Position numbers and translations under genes: made by a program | In this document: piece after piece, positions 47,077 through 56,829 of the stretch | How the letters are laid out: each line of letters starts with the position of its first letter | Position numbering within the stretch: the first letter of the stretch is position 1 | Notes under the pieces: model-generated | What the model saw: only the letters and a program-made list of their open reading frames with translations | Databases searched by the model: none | What the model was told of the DNA's origin: nothing | From: Phyllobacterium sp. 628 | GTDB lineage: Bacteria; Pseudomonadota; Alphaproteobacteria; Rhizobiales; Rhizobiaceae | Assembly: GCF_014189505.1 (NCBI RefSeq) | Contig: NZ_CP050300.1 | Location: 62,001 to 126,000 of the forward strand | Length of the DNA: 64,000 nucleotides | Reading direction: 5' to 3'

Positions 47077-47588
47077 AATTCCTCCCCCTGGCTTTCGCCG
47101 AGTCTCCGGTTGCTGCGCGATTGCCCAGTCTGGCGAATCGCGTGGCTGCCTGTTTTGAGTTTTCACTAATCTCCAATCAAGAGAAAACTGGCAAGCACTC
47201 CTCCGCTGCCAGTCCCCTCCTCAGTGTCACCACTGCCGACGTGATTGTGCGTCTTCCGCCGCAGCGATGCTAGGCGTCTATTTCCGCAGTCATGAGCGAA
47301 ACAGCTTCAATATTTTATTGATGCCAGCTTGGCTTTTGACTGTGTTTTGAGGGGAATGCGTCCATGAATACTAGCTCGACTTTTCCATGTCACTACAAAA
47401 CGTCAACATTGCGAGAATAAATCATCACCGAGCGTTGTCGGGCGCGCCTATGAACATGTCTCATCGCTATATCGCGCATACGACTTAGGTCGTACGTGAG
47501 GGGTTGACCTTAGCCCGATGCGCGCGATTCAAAACCTGTCTAATTTGCCCTCACCGCCGCAACCCGTGTTGCAATAAGAGAGACAGAC
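47077..47588. other. 512-base intergenic region
   Basis: I see no convincing gene here. It holds the upstream region of the purine permease and, at 47479-47494, a palindrome preceding the small-ORF/two-component operon. A possible 18-codon ORF starts at 47364 after GAGGGG, but nothing else supports it. Confidence 0.5.
47479..47494. promoter_or_regulatory. Palindrome TACGAC-N4-GTCGTA
   Basis: TACGAC TTAG GTCGTA is a perfect 6+6 inverted repeat, about 95 bases before the leader ORF. It looks like a dimeric regulator site and could bind the NarL-type regulator encoded downstream. Confidence 0.5.
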
Positions 47589-47663
47589 ATGGCCCGATCA
47601 AATGACGCGCGTCTAACGACACTATACATTCTTATCCTGCCCGCCTTGAAATCAGCGGAATGA
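47589..47663 (+). CDS. Possible 24-residue leader peptide
   Basis: A short ORF starting MARSNDARLTT, with AAGAGAGACAGAC before the ATG, a hydrophobic middle (LYILILPAL) and a stop that overlaps the start of the next ORF as ATGA (47660-47663). The ribosome-site quality and ATGA coupling suggest it is translated. Homology is not recognised; it could be a leader peptide, a coupled start or chance. Confidence 0.35.
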   Translation: MARSNDARLTTLYILILPALKSAE

Positions 47664-48007
47664 TCATGCGTTTCCAGATACAGATTCTGTCGGTCGAATA
47701 TATTATACTGTCATTGATACTCGGCCTCGTGATGATACCCCTGCTATCACCGTTCTTCTGGAATGCACTGCTTGAACGATCGGCTGTTCTGTTGCGGCTT
47801 CTTGCTGCCCTTGGCAGAAAGAAGGCGGCTGCTCCCGAGCAATCCGTCAGGCTGATGGACATACGCCCTCGTTTGCTTCGCCCCAATGGTTCCACACCCA
47901 ACTTTTATCGGGTGGCGAAGAAGACGCATTTTGCGGCCAAAAACAACATTCGTTCCACCGAGTGGTATGGACCCAAGCGCCGATCTGTGAGACGTCGGCT
48001 TAAGTAA
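47660..48007 (+). CDS. Small membrane-anchored protein of unknown function
   Basis: 115 residues with one hydrophobic segment near residues 14-40 (IILSLILGLVMIPLLSPFFW), a middle region, and a strongly basic C-terminus ending RRSVRRRLK. It starts at an ATG coupled to the leader ORF and ends 17 bases before the kinase gene, so it is probably in the two-component operon and could be an accessory or sensor partner. An antisense frame overlaps but looks less plausible. Existence is moderately supported. Confidence 0.5.
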   Translation: MIMRFQIQILSVEYIILSLILGLVMIPLLSPFFWNALLERSAVLLRLLAALGRKKAAAPEQSVRLMDIRPRLLRPNGSTPNFYRVAKKTHFAAKNNIRSTEWYGPKRRSVRRRLK

Positions 48008-48024
48008 TCACGGGGAATGAAAAC

Positions 48025-49458
48025 TTGGCTCTGCTGCGTGCTCTTGGTTTGAGAGGCCTGTTCATCAAACTCGTGTTGATGTTCATGATCGTCGGCTTTG
48101 GCGCTCTGTTCATCGTCAGCATTCTGATGAGCCAGTTTAATGCCAGCCGTTATGAGAGTTCGATCCGCGGTGTGATCAACGGATTGGACAGGCAGCAATT
48201 CAATGCATCTGCCACCGCTGCCAATCTGCGCGACAAGGCAGCGTGTGATGCGCTGGCCAGTAAAATCTTCTGGAATCTGGTCGATACCGGCGTCACGCAA
48301 ATGCTCGACTTCCCTGCCATGTTCTCATATTTCCACGATGGCAAACTGCAGGTCAAAATAATCAATGATCAGGGCATTTTGTGTTCGACACTTCCGGCTG
48401 CCACACCTCTTCTCGATCAGGCAATGATCGAGGCAGCCCAATCCAGTCAACCGGAAGTTCTGCATCGGCAAGGCGAGGATTGGGCGCTGATAACCCGGAT
48501 CAATCTGCCAGCGGGCGATGGGGTGCAGGCCCTAGTTGGCGTGCACTATTGGTCACAATGGCAAATTTACGATGAAGTACTCAGTGGCACAGTTTCCGAT
48601 TATATCCGCACATTCATCCTGATCAATTCCATGGGTGCCAGCGTCGCTGCGCTGTTCGTCTGGCGATTGCTGCGCCGTATCAAACGCGCCACCAATGCCG
48701 CCGATCAATGGGCGGCGGGTGACCTGCGAACCCGCATCAAGGACAATTCGAAGGACGAGTTCGGCAGGCTTGCCGAACGCTTCAACAATATGGCCGACGC
48801 GTTGTCAAAAAGCTTTGATATGCAGAAAGCCCTCGCAATATCCGTTGAGCGCAACCGCATTGCCCGCGATCTGCATGACACGGCGAAGCAGCGCAGTTTT
48901 GTGCTTGGATTGAAGCTGACTGAACTTGAATATGAAGCACAGCAGCATGCGCCCTTGCTGCCAACGGTTGAATCGGCCCGACGGCTGGCCGATCATTTGC
49001 AGAAGGATCTCGAAAACGTCGTTTCGGGTTTCAATCTGCCGGCTATCGCCGATCACGGGCTGCACGAAACGCTCGTCCGCAGTGTGCGCGATCTGCTCTC
49101 GGGCTCGGGGATTCAATGGTCTATCGACTGGCCGGACAGGATAGGAGCCCAGCTTGATACGGCACCGGAGCTGGCGCAGGAATTGCTGATGATAACCCAC
49201 GAGGCCATAGCCAACGCCTTGCGGCACAGCCAATGCCGCAACATCCACATTGCCTGTAAGCCGGGGCATCCTTGGCATTGGTCTGTCACCGACGACGGCC
49301 ACGGTTTCGACACTGCAGGCGCTCCGATTGGCATGGGATTGTCCAATATGCGCTGGCGTGCCAATACATTGCCCGGTGGGGACCTTGCCCTTTCGTCGAG
49401 CCCGAAAGGCACGATTGTCGATATATCCTTTGAGTTGCCGGTTTTAGCAAAATCATGA
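48025..49458 (+). CDS. Membrane sensor histidine kinase (NarX/DesK-type)
   Basis: A 477-residue kinase. Membrane helices lie near 12-35 and 190-210 (TFILINSMGASVAALFVW), flanking a periplasmic sensor of about 150 residues. Then come HAMP, HisKA_3 with NRIARDLHDTAKQRSFVLGLKL (H phosphoacceptor) and HATPase_c with HEAIANALRHSQC and DDGHGF. I accept the TTG at 48025, since GGGGAA is nine bases upstream and the only nearby ATG is out of frame. The regulator gene overlaps by four bases. Confidence 0.88.
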   Translation: MALLRALGLRGLFIKLVLMFMIVGFGALFIVSILMSQFNASRYESSIRGVINGLDRQQFNASATAANLRDKAACDALASKIFWNLVDTGVTQMLDFPAMFSYFHDGKLQVKIINDQGILCSTLPAATPLLDQAMIEAAQSSQPEVLHRQGEDWALITRINLPAGDGVQALVGVHYWSQWQIYDEVLSGTVSDYIRTFILINSMGASVAALFVWRLLRRIKRATNAADQWAAGDLRTRIKDNSKDEFGRLAERFNNMADALSKSFDMQKALAISVERNRIARDLHDTAKQRSFVLGLKLTELEYEAQQHAPLLPTVESARRLADHLQKDLENVVSGFNLPAIADHGLHETLVRSVRDLLSGSGIQWSIDWPDRIGAQLDTAPELAQELLMITHEAIANALRHSQCRNIHIACKPGHPWHWSVTDDGHGFDTAGAPIGMGLSNMRWRANTLPGGDLALSSSPKGTIVDISFELPVLAKS

Positions 49459-50096
49459 GCACAACAATCGTAATAGCCGATGATCATGCCGTGGTGCGCG
49501 AAGGCATACGCGGCCTGCTGCGGCTTGACCCGAGTTTCACTGTCCTGGCCGAAGCGGAGAATGGCGAAGCCACAGTGGCGATGGTGCGTGAACACCGCCC
49601 TGACGTGCTTCTGCTCGATCTCATGATGCCCGGCATGGGCGATGCAGCTCAATCCATGATAAGCATCATCCGCAAGGCCAGTCCCGACAGTCACATCATG
49701 ATTCTAACATCCAGTGATGATGATCAGCTCGCATTTTCAGCGATTGAAGCGGGTGCACGTTCGTTCCTGCTCAAATCCATGCGCGGTGAACATCTGCTGA
49801 GCGCCATCCATGCAGCAGCAAACGGGACCCCTACACTTCACCCGCTTGTGGCACAGCGCATTTTGAATTCCATCCGCAATCCGCAACCACGTCAGGTTGA
49901 TGATCTGACCGCGCGCGAACTTGAAGTGCTGCGTTGTCTTGCCGAGGGTGGCAGCAATGCAAAGATCGCCGCGCAGCTCAACATCACCGAAAAGACCGTG
50001 AAAGCCCATCTTGGCAGCGTCATGTCCAAGCTCGATCTTTCCGACCGGACCGAGGCGGTCGCCTATGCCTGGCGCGCCGGGCTGATGAAACCGTGA
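49455..50096 (+). CDS. NarL/FixJ-type response regulator
   Basis: A 213-residue regulator. The receiver domain (1-120) has DDHAVVREG, phosphoacceptor Asp in LLLDLMMPG and Lys in FLLKSMRG. The LuxR HTH (about 150-205) has LTARELEVLRCLAEGGSNAKIAAQLNITEKTVKAHLGSVMSKL. It forms a pair with the kinase encoded immediately upstream (ATGA overlap). Its targets are unknown; the palindrome at 47479 is a candidate. Confidence 0.92.
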   Translation: MSTTIVIADDHAVVREGIRGLLRLDPSFTVLAEAENGEATVAMVREHRPDVLLLDLMMPGMGDAAQSMISIIRKASPDSHIMILTSSDDDQLAFSAIEAGARSFLLKSMRGEHLLSAIHAAANGTPTLHPLVAQRILNSIRNPQPRQVDDLTARELEVLRCLAEGGSNAKIAAQLNITEKTVKAHLGSVMSKLDLSDRTEAVAYAWRAGLMKP

Positions 50097-50114
50097 CGGT
50101 CATCGAATTTCGGA

Positions 50115-51629
50115 TCAATGCATCAACGTATATTCGATCACGCGGCTGCGGCTGAGGACCAGCTCCACCTTTTCCTCGGACAACCGGTTGAGACAGATGC
50201 GCTTTTTCCAGGGGCCGTCGTCAAGCGTGAACAAATAACGGCCGTTGCCGAGGCCAAGCAATGGCATGAACTGGCGGGCCGGGCCTGCGCCCATGATCAC
50301 CACGCCATGGCGGATATCGAAATGTGCGCCATATTCTCCCGCTGTCCAATGGCCATCAAGTTCAGCGCTCGCAGGCTCTGGTATCACCGGCAGGAACCGG
50401 CGCTGGACATAACCCGCTTCACCTTCGATCGCGGCCCCTGTTTGACGTAACCGCATGGGCGAAGAAGCAGACCGGGATAAATACCAGCCGTTGCCGTCAT
50501 CGTAGAGCGTCTCTTCGGCGTCGAGATAGCTGACAACTCCGTGTTTCAGTTCGATCCAGTGCGGGCCATCTTCTGTCACATAGAAACCATCGCGAAGCAT
50601 GCAATTGGTCTGTGGCAAGGGCAAAGCTGTGAGGGCACTCATAGCGGCCAGGGCAATCTGCGACGTATTAACGTCTTCGCGATTGGAGACGACGACAAAT
50701 CCAGTGCCTGCCTCCGGATCAAGAAGAAAATGCGACTTGTAACCGGGATGCGAACCACCGTGCCCGACAAAGTACCGGTCCGCCAATCGAGACCAGTACA
50801 ACCCAAGTCCGTACCCGGACGGGCGCCCATCATGCAAATGGCGTATTGCCGAGAAGGCAGCGAGCAGACCAGAGAATTTGCCACTGCCCGTCAACAAATG
50901 CTGGAGCCAGCGGGCGAGGCTGGTGCCGCTGCCTGTCAAACTACCCGAAGCCGAAAGGTGCAATCCCGCAGCGCTGAGCTGCCACTTGTTCCCGGTCTTG
51001 AGGTAACCCGGCGCAAGTCCTTGGACGGGCTCTGCCCAAATGTCGGGTGCTTTGAAAGCAATATCCAATGGCCCGGCAATCTCATTCTGAATAAAGTCGT
51101 CAAATGCAAAGCCTTTGCGTTCAAGCGCTGCCTCGACAAGCCGGTAGCCAGTATTGGAATAAGAAATATCTGTGCCTGCATCAAAGTTCAGGCGGGTCAA
51201 CGTGGCGAGAAAATTCAAAAGCTGCTGCTTGTGCGTTTCCGAATAGACCGAAAGTCCCAGCAGGGTCAGACACTCGCGCACGTCAGGCAGCCCCCCGCTC
51301 ATATCAAGCGCACGGCCCACTGATACGTCGGCGAGAGGTTTTTGTAGCTCTGGAAGATGATCACCAAGACGATCATCAAGGCCGACTGCATCGGAATGGT
51401 GCAGGGCCATGGCTGCAAATATATGTTTTGTCACCGAAGCGTAGCGCACCACACTGTCGGCAGAAAAGGCTGTCCCTGTGGAAAGGTTTTCCAGGCCACC
51501 TGCCTGAACAAATTGAACATTGTTCGTGTCAAAGCCAATGATTGCGCCACCTGGCTCGTCACCCTGCCATTCATCAGCAAAGCTCCTGGCACGCTCGGAA
51601 GCGGCCAACCAATTTAACATAAGAGACAT
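50115..51629 (-). CDS. D-aminopeptidase/beta-lactamase-like serine hydrolase
   Basis: A 504-residue penicillin-recognising serine hydrolase. The active-site motifs are SVTK (SxxK, near residue 70), YSNTGY (YxN, near 160) and HGGSHPGY (KTG equivalent, near 295). The C-terminal ~170 residues form beta-rich domains, as in the Ochrobactrum D-aminopeptidase DAP (about 520 residues). There is no signal peptide, so it is cytoplasmic. D-amino acid amide or D-peptide hydrolysis is possible, but esterase activity cannot be excluded. The ATG at 51629 is chosen over one at 51638. Confidence 0.8.
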   Translation of the reverse strand: MSLMLNWLAASERARSFADEWQGDEPGGAIIGFDTNNVQFVQAGGLENLSTGTAFSADSVVRYASVTKHIFAAMALHHSDAVGLDDRLGDHLPELQKPLADVSVGRALDMSGGLPDVRECLTLLGLSVYSETHKQQLLNFLATLTRLNFDAGTDISYSNTGYRLVEAALERKGFAFDDFIQNEIAGPLDIAFKAPDIWAEPVQGLAPGYLKTGNKWQLSAAGLHLSASGSLTGSGTSLARWLQHLLTGSGKFSGLLAAFSAIRHLHDGRPSGYGLGLYWSRLADRYFVGHGGSHPGYKSHFLLDPEAGTGFVVVSNREDVNTSQIALAAMSALTALPLPQTNCMLRDGFYVTEDGPHWIELKHGVVSYLDAEETLYDDGNGWYLSRSASSPMRLRQTGAAIEGEAGYVQRRFLPVIPEPASAELDGHWTAGEYGAHFDIRHGVVIMGAGPARQFMPLLGLGNGRYLFTLDDGPWKKRICLNRLSEEKVELVLSRSRVIEYTLMH

Positions 51630-51880
51630 TCTGCGCACCGCTCAGGCTGGAATCTTGAGTACCGATGCTTAGTAGCGCGTTAGCAGGAACGCAACATGTT
51701 CCGGGGCGTCCATGGAATAGATCGTTTGCATTGGTCAGTCAGATAGGTCGTTGGCATATGCCAGCTGTCCAGGGAGCAACGTCCGAATATGTTGTCCCAC
51801 AATCAAGGCAGATGATCTGCATGCTGCAAGATTGATGGCGCGAGATAATAACTGGAATCCATAAGACAAGGAGATTCTCT

Positions 51881-52309
51881 ATGGCAGAAAAGATCGTCGT
51901 TGGCGGGTTGGAATTGGAGTTTCTGCACAGCAAGGACACAACCAACGGCAGCCTCGATATGTTCAAGGTGGTCGTGCAGCCAAATTCACGCATGCCGGTG
52001 CCCCATTATCACGAAAGCTGGGATGAGACAGTTTATGGCCTCGTCGGGACGCTGAATTTACGCGTCGATGGGCAGGACATCACTGTCGGCCCGGGGCAAT
52101 CCGTCTTTATCAAGCGCGGTATCGTTCACAGTTTCAGCAACGACACACAAGAACCGGTGACTTGCCTCTCGGTTCTTACACCAGGCGTGCTCGGTCCCGC
52201 TTATTTTCGCGAAATTGGCGCGCTCGTTGCCAAAGGGCCACCAGACCCCGTCCTGATGAAGGAAATTATGCTGCGCTACCGGCTGATACCCGTTGCTCCA
52301 GGCGCCTGA
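51881..52309 (+). CDS. Cupin domain protein
   Basis: A 142-residue single cupin. The first motif is PVPHYHESWDETVYGLVGTLNLRVDG (H, H, E and later G) and the second is PGQSVFIKRGIVHSF with the metal His. It is close to small quercetinase-like or generic cupins. GGAG precedes the ATG. The gene is convergent with a LysR gene. No specific role can be assigned. Confidence 0.8.
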   Translation: MAEKIVVGGLELEFLHSKDTTNGSLDMFKVVVQPNSRMPVPHYHESWDETVYGLVGTLNLRVDGQDITVGPGQSVFIKRGIVHSFSNDTQEPVTCLSVLTPGVLGPAYFREIGALVAKGPPDPVLMKEIMLRYRLIPVAPGA

Positions 52310-52334
52310 CCGCGTCAATTGCACCGCTAGCCGA

Positions 52335-53189
52335 TCATCCACCCAGGACCACGCGAATATACTTCGCCATTTCCGATATGGACGGTGCTACATCGCCTTT
52401 CGGCATATGCAAACCGATAGCAAATTGCGGCAAGGCGGGAAGTCCGTCACCACTGGTCAACACGTCAAGATCAGCTGGCACCGTACTGGCAAGCAATATG
52501 GTAATAGCCAGATCCGCCCGGACCATTGCCATTGTCGCTTCAATATTGCCGTTCTCAAAAACTGTTCTCCATGGCCGCGCCTGATGATCAAGTGAGGAGA
52601 GAACGGCAGGCCGGAACGCGCAGGTTTCAGCGACCATCGACACGGGTAACGGCGTCTTCAAATGCGCGCCGCCGTTTCTGGCACCGACCCAGACCAATTG
52701 TTCCACGCGCGAATATTCCGCCTGGCTGGAAACAACTTCCTCTTCGACAAGAGCAAGATCGACCTCGCGACGCTCCAGTGCAGTCATAAGCTCCGGTGAA
52801 GACGCACAGACCAGAGACACTTCCACAAGTGGATAAGCTTCCGCATAGGCCTTCAGGACCGGTACTGTGATGATGCTGACAAGATCATAGGGCAAGCCAA
52901 GCCTGACCTTGCCCTGCAGCGCATCGGCAGTCATCTCAGACCAGATGTCGTCATTGAGAGCCAATAGGCGCCGGGCCTTGGTAAGCAGCAGCTCGCCCGG
53001 CGGCGTCAGTCGAAGCCCCCGTCGATCCCGTTCAAACAGGGCTGAGCCGAGCATATCCTCGAACCGCCTGATTTGCTGGCTGACTGCACTTTGCGTGAGA
53101 TAACGTGCATTGGCGGCAGCCGTCATGCTGCCATGATCAGCCACCGCCATAAACGTTCTCAGAAGGTCGATATCCAGATTGCGTGACAT
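52335..53189 (-). CDS. LysR family transcriptional regulator
   Basis: A 284-residue LTTR with an N-terminal HTH (LDIDLLRTFMAVADHGSMTAAANARYLTQSAVSQQIRRFEDMLG) and a two-lobe effector domain. Start ATG 53189 rather than 53198. It converges on the cupin gene with 25 bases between them and diverges from the LuxR gene at 53482, which it may control. Confidence 0.88.
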   Translation of the reverse strand: MSRNLDIDLLRTFMAVADHGSMTAAANARYLTQSAVSQQIRRFEDMLGSALFERDRRGLRLTPPGELLLTKARRLLALNDDIWSEMTADALQGKVRLGLPYDLVSIITVPVLKAYAEAYPLVEVSLVCASSPELMTALERREVDLALVEEEVVSSQAEYSRVEQLVWVGARNGGAHLKTPLPVSMVAETCAFRPAVLSSLDHQARPWRTVFENGNIEATMAMVRADLAITILLASTVPADLDVLTSGDGLPALPQFAIGLHMPKGDVAPSISEMAKYIRVVLGG

Positions 53190-53481
53190 TGCCTGCATTA
53201 TGTATCGTAATGCTCAATCCATTCAACATTAATTTTCTTGATCCTCGATAGTAGACTATCTTCGCCTGTCTTGAAGATCCGGGCCCTACTGAATGAATCC
53301 TGCTTACCCTTCTTTTTATACCCCTCGCCCTCGTCGCCCGGGCGCGCATGTTTTCCCGTTTCGAATCCGCGCGTTTCAAACCGCTCGCAGAGTTTGCAGC
53401 CTGCCGCTTGTCGTCAACGGCGGCCGCGCTCCTTGGCAAGTGGCCCTCAAGCAAGCTGCATAGAGATCAAAGGAAATCCAA

Positions 53482-54612
53482 ATGGCACCAGCAACTCTTG
53501 CTCAGGTTTCGGAAATGATCGGCCTGATCTATCAAGCAGCTTACGATGAAGAGCAATGGGACCCGGCGATACACGGCATACGCCAGTTATTCAGCCGGGG
53601 GACGTCCCGTCTCAGCAATCATGCGATACGCAAGGTAGCGAACTGCGCCTTTACAGCCAATCCGGGTTACGGCTATTTCCAAAAATATGTCGAGAAATAC
53701 GCTCAAGCCAATCTCTATCTCGGCTCCCGGCCAGCCGACGCTCTTCAAAAAGCCCGCTCCTTCGTCAATGCCTTTGAGATGGATCAATATGACGACAACG
53801 ATCCTTCGACCGGGTGGACCGAGTCCCATGCCACATATGACGAACCACCCGCCAAGCAATTGAATGGCGGCCATGCTTTCAGCACTCTTCGGCATCGCCC
53901 AAAACCCAATTGCGACACGAGCGAGGTGGAGACCTTCGCGCTGTTGGCTCCCCATTTTGAGCGGGCAAGCCAGATCAGCCAGCAGATCAAGCTTGCAAAT
54001 GCATTGAAAGCAACATTTTCACGCCTGCCTTTTGGCGCAGTCCTCGTCACTGCGGATTTACGTATCCTTGAAGTCAACGATATTGCTGCAGCCTGGCTCG
54101 ACGACAACCAGACACAGTTGATGCAACGCAACGGGTTTTTGACGGCAAAGCCCGCTATCCATCGACCTCTGCAAAAATTGGCGGCCGATGCCTGCGGACT
54201 TCACATCAATGGCCTGATGGGAACCGGCGGGCGCATGGTGCTCGAAAAAACGTCTGAAATAGGCGCGGTTGCAGACTGCGTGCTCGAAGTGGCTCCTATT
54301 TTTGATTCACCTTTCCCGGGGATGACAATCGGGCGCTGCGCCATTGTCATCATCAAGAAAATACACATGGGCAATCCGGAGGGTTTGGACGAACATATCG
54401 GGGCCATTTTCAAACTGACACGGTCCGAAGCCCGGTTGGCTGGCCTTCTGGCTGCCGGATATTCGCTAAAAGATGCTGCCAACGAAGCAAATCTGAAGAA
54501 CACGACTGCCCGCGCTTACCTTGAGCGGCTGTTTCATAAAACGGGTACGCACCAGCAAAGCCAATTGGTAGCCCTGCTCAAGAATGCCGCCCCTGCCCTC
54601 CTCAAAACCTGA
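53482..54612 (+). CDS. LuxR-family HTH regulator with long sensor region
   Basis: A 376-residue protein. The first ~170 residues are unrecognised and acid-rich, residues ~175-290 are PAS-like (FSRLPFGAVLVTADLRILEVNDIAAAWLD), and the C-terminal ~60 residues form a GerE-type HTH (LTRSEARLAGLLAAGYSLKDAANEANLKNTTARAYLERLFHKT). This layout occurs in orphan LuxR regulators of Rhizobiales. The MFS exporter downstream is a possible target. Confidence 0.82.
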   Translation: MAPATLAQVSEMIGLIYQAAYDEEQWDPAIHGIRQLFSRGTSRLSNHAIRKVANCAFTANPGYGYFQKYVEKYAQANLYLGSRPADALQKARSFVNAFEMDQYDDNDPSTGWTESHATYDEPPAKQLNGGHAFSTLRHRPKPNCDTSEVETFALLAPHFERASQISQQIKLANALKATFSRLPFGAVLVTADLRILEVNDIAAAWLDDNQTQLMQRNGFLTAKPAIHRPLQKLAADACGLHINGLMGTGGRMVLEKTSEIGAVADCVLEVAPIFDSPFPGMTIGRCAIVIIKKIHMGNPEGLDEHIGAIFKLTRSEARLAGLLAAGYSLKDAANEANLKNTTARAYLERLFHKTGTHQQSQLVALLKNAAPALLKT

Positions 54613-54861
54613 AGCTATTTTTCTGTAATCATCCGAATAGACGACATCGTGGCTCTCATGAAATCGTGATGACAGCACCTCATGGAAATGACATCGAGGC
54701 GATTGACATCTGCTGCACGCAGGAGTTGAGATGCGCGCGAAGTCTTGCAGCTACGCTGCCATAGGCTCTCCCGCTCTGACCCCACAATATCCAATACCCG
54801 CGCGATGGCCCTCCAAAGGCCGACCAGTATTTTCTTCGCGGGTGGAAAGCCAGAAAACGTC

Positions 54862-56361
54862 ATGTCTCAATCGGTTGATCGTTCAAAACGTCCATTTGTG
54901 GTTGCTTCGATCGTGTTGGCAACGTTCATGGTTGCGATTGAAGCAACGATTGTTGCAACCGCTATGCCGCGGATCGTCGGCGAACTCGGCGGCTTTACCT
55001 ATTACAGCTGGGTCTTCTCCGCATTCCTGCTGGCACAGTCCACGACGACCGTGATCTACGGCAAGCTGTCCGACATTTTCGGCCGCAAGCCGATCCTGAT
55101 CGGCGGCATCCTGATCTTTCTCTTCGGTTCGGCACTGGCCGGTTTTGCCTGGTCAATGACGTCGCTCATAGCATTCCGTCTGCTGCAAGGCCTCGGCGCC
55201 GGAGCGATCCAGCCAGTCACGATGACAATTGTCGGCGACCTCTACAAACTGCAGGAGCGCGCAAAAGTACAGGGCGTGCTGGCCAGCGTCTGGGCGGTTT
55301 CTGCCGTGACTGGACCGCTTGCCGGTGGCCTGATTGTCGATAATGTATCCTGGGCCTGGATTTTCTGGATCAATCTTCCGATTGGCGTGTTCACCATTAT
55401 AGGTTTCTCGCTTTTTCTGCATGAATCGATCGAGCCAAGGAAAGCCAAAATCGACTACTGGGGCACAATCCTTTTTTCCGTTGCGATTGTTTCGCTTCTG
55501 GTCATTCTGACCGAGACAGATGCAGACCTATGGATACTTGTGTCTTTGGCTGCCGTCTTTGTCATCTCTGGCATCCTCTTCGTGCTGCAGGAGCGGCGTG
55601 CACCGGAGCCGATTATCTCGATTGCGCTCTGGGGTCAGCGGCTGATTGCCACCAGCAATATCGCCACTCTTCTGGCGGGCATGGCACTCATTGGCTTGAC
55701 AACCATTCTACCCATTTATGTGCAGGGCGTGCTGGGCCGCTCACCCCTCGTCGCCGGATTCACGCTCACGATGCTGATTGTCGGATGGCCACTCGCCGTG
55801 ATGCTTTCAAGCCGTTTCTTTCGCGCCTTCGGAATTCGAACGACACTGCGCGTCGGCAGTCTGATGTTCCCGGTCGGCGCATCATTTCTGCTCTTCCTCA
55901 CACCCGACAGCAGCCCGGTTTCAGCGGGATTCGGCTCATTTCTCATGGGCTTCGGCATGGGGCTTATCAGCCTCACAAGCATCGTTCTTGTCCAGGAAAG
56001 CGTTGATTGGGCGATGCGCGGCAGTGCCACCGCATCAATCATTTTCTCGCGCAGTCTTGGCAATACACTTGGCGCGACAGCGCTTGGTGCAATCCTCAAT
56101 ATGGGTATCATGCATTTTGGCAGCGGTGATCTGGCGGCAAAGCTGCATGAGGTCATCAATCAACCATCGGGGCTGTCCAGCCTGTCGGCAAATCCGGCCA
56201 TCCAGCTTGTGTTCCACTCCGCACTGCACTGGAGCTTCTGGGGTGTTTTCGCCGTTGCGATATGCACGTTCGCCACGACCTGGCTCATTCCGGTATCGCC
56301 CGATGCTGGCCGCAAGAAGCTGCCAACGCAGGAAGAGGTTCAGGAGGCCATGGCACCCTGA
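54862..56361 (+). CDS. MFS exporter (DHA2/EmrB-like)
   Basis: A 499-residue transporter with 14 predicted membrane segments. Motif D1 is EATIVATAMPRIVGELGG, motif A SDIFGRKPI, motif C SAVTGPLAGGLIVDN. It begins at the ATG at 54862; the 39-residue extension to 54745 in the same frame is not hydrophobic and unlikely. No adaptor is encoded next to it. The carrier-protein operon starts 217 bases downstream on the same strand, so export of its product is a possibility. Confidence 0.9.
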   Translation: MSQSVDRSKRPFVVASIVLATFMVAIEATIVATAMPRIVGELGGFTYYSWVFSAFLLAQSTTTVIYGKLSDIFGRKPILIGGILIFLFGSALAGFAWSMTSLIAFRLLQGLGAGAIQPVTMTIVGDLYKLQERAKVQGVLASVWAVSAVTGPLAGGLIVDNVSWAWIFWINLPIGVFTIIGFSLFLHESIEPRKAKIDYWGTILFSVAIVSLLVILTETDADLWILVSLAAVFVISGILFVLQERRAPEPIISIALWGQRLIATSNIATLLAGMALIGLTTILPIYVQGVLGRSPLVAGFTLTMLIVGWPLAVMLSSRFFRAFGIRTTLRVGSLMFPVGASFLLFLTPDSSPVSAGFGSFLMGFGMGLISLTSIVLVQESVDWAMRGSATASIIFSRSLGNTLGATALGAILNMGIMHFGSGDLAAKLHEVINQPSGLSSLSANPAIQLVFHSALHWSFWGVFAVAICTFATTWLIPVSPDAGRKKLPTQEEVQEAMAP

Positions 56362-56577
56362 CGCAACGCTTCAGGTTTCGGCGCAAGCCACGGTTGCATA
56401 GGTTGCGATATACAACCGACGACGCTTAAAGGTTGAAAATCCCCATTCCGATCCGTTTTCTTGGCAAAATGATTCCAAAAAAGACACCATAAGACGAAAT
56501 ACGTCGAGCAAAGCGATAGAAACTGGCTCCGCATTAGGGTATTGCAGACCTCTGTAAATATGTGCGGGGGTACATCA

Positions 56578-56829
56578 ATGAACGAAGCTATTCGGGAACT
56601 CTTGGCCAAGGTGGGCGGTTTGCCGGTCTCGATCGATCAGATCACGGACGAGGAAGATCTTTACAATGCCGGGCTTTCCTCATTTGCATCAGTCCAGCTG
56701 ATGTTGGGTATCGAGGACAAATTCGATATCGAATTTTCGGACCAATATCTCAATCGCAAATCCTTTTCGAGCATCAAGGCTATCGAGCGGACCGTAGAGG
56801 CGATCCTCAAGAACAACGAGGATGCCTGA
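56578..56829 (+). CDS. Acyl carrier protein for amino acid loading
   Basis: An 83-residue carrier protein with a four-helix pattern. The phosphopantetheine site is AGLSSFASV: the usual DSL is SSF, and Ser35 is the likely attachment residue. The nearby GLSSFASVQLMLGIEDKF stretch is the form found in carrier proteins beside amino acid:carrier protein ligases. It differs from fatty-acid AcpP. The ATG at 56578 follows GCGGGGG. It overlaps the next gene by one base (TGATG), so the flavoprotein is coupled. Confidence 0.85.
   Translation: MNEAIRELLAKVGGLPVSIDQITDEEDLYNAGLSSFASVQLMLGIEDKFDIEFSDQYLNRKSFSSIKAIERTVEAILKNNEDA

Noticed and set aside
47364..47420. 18-codon ORF with a good GAGGGG ribosome site
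   Set aside because: No coupling to another gene and no recognisable sequence; chance is likely.
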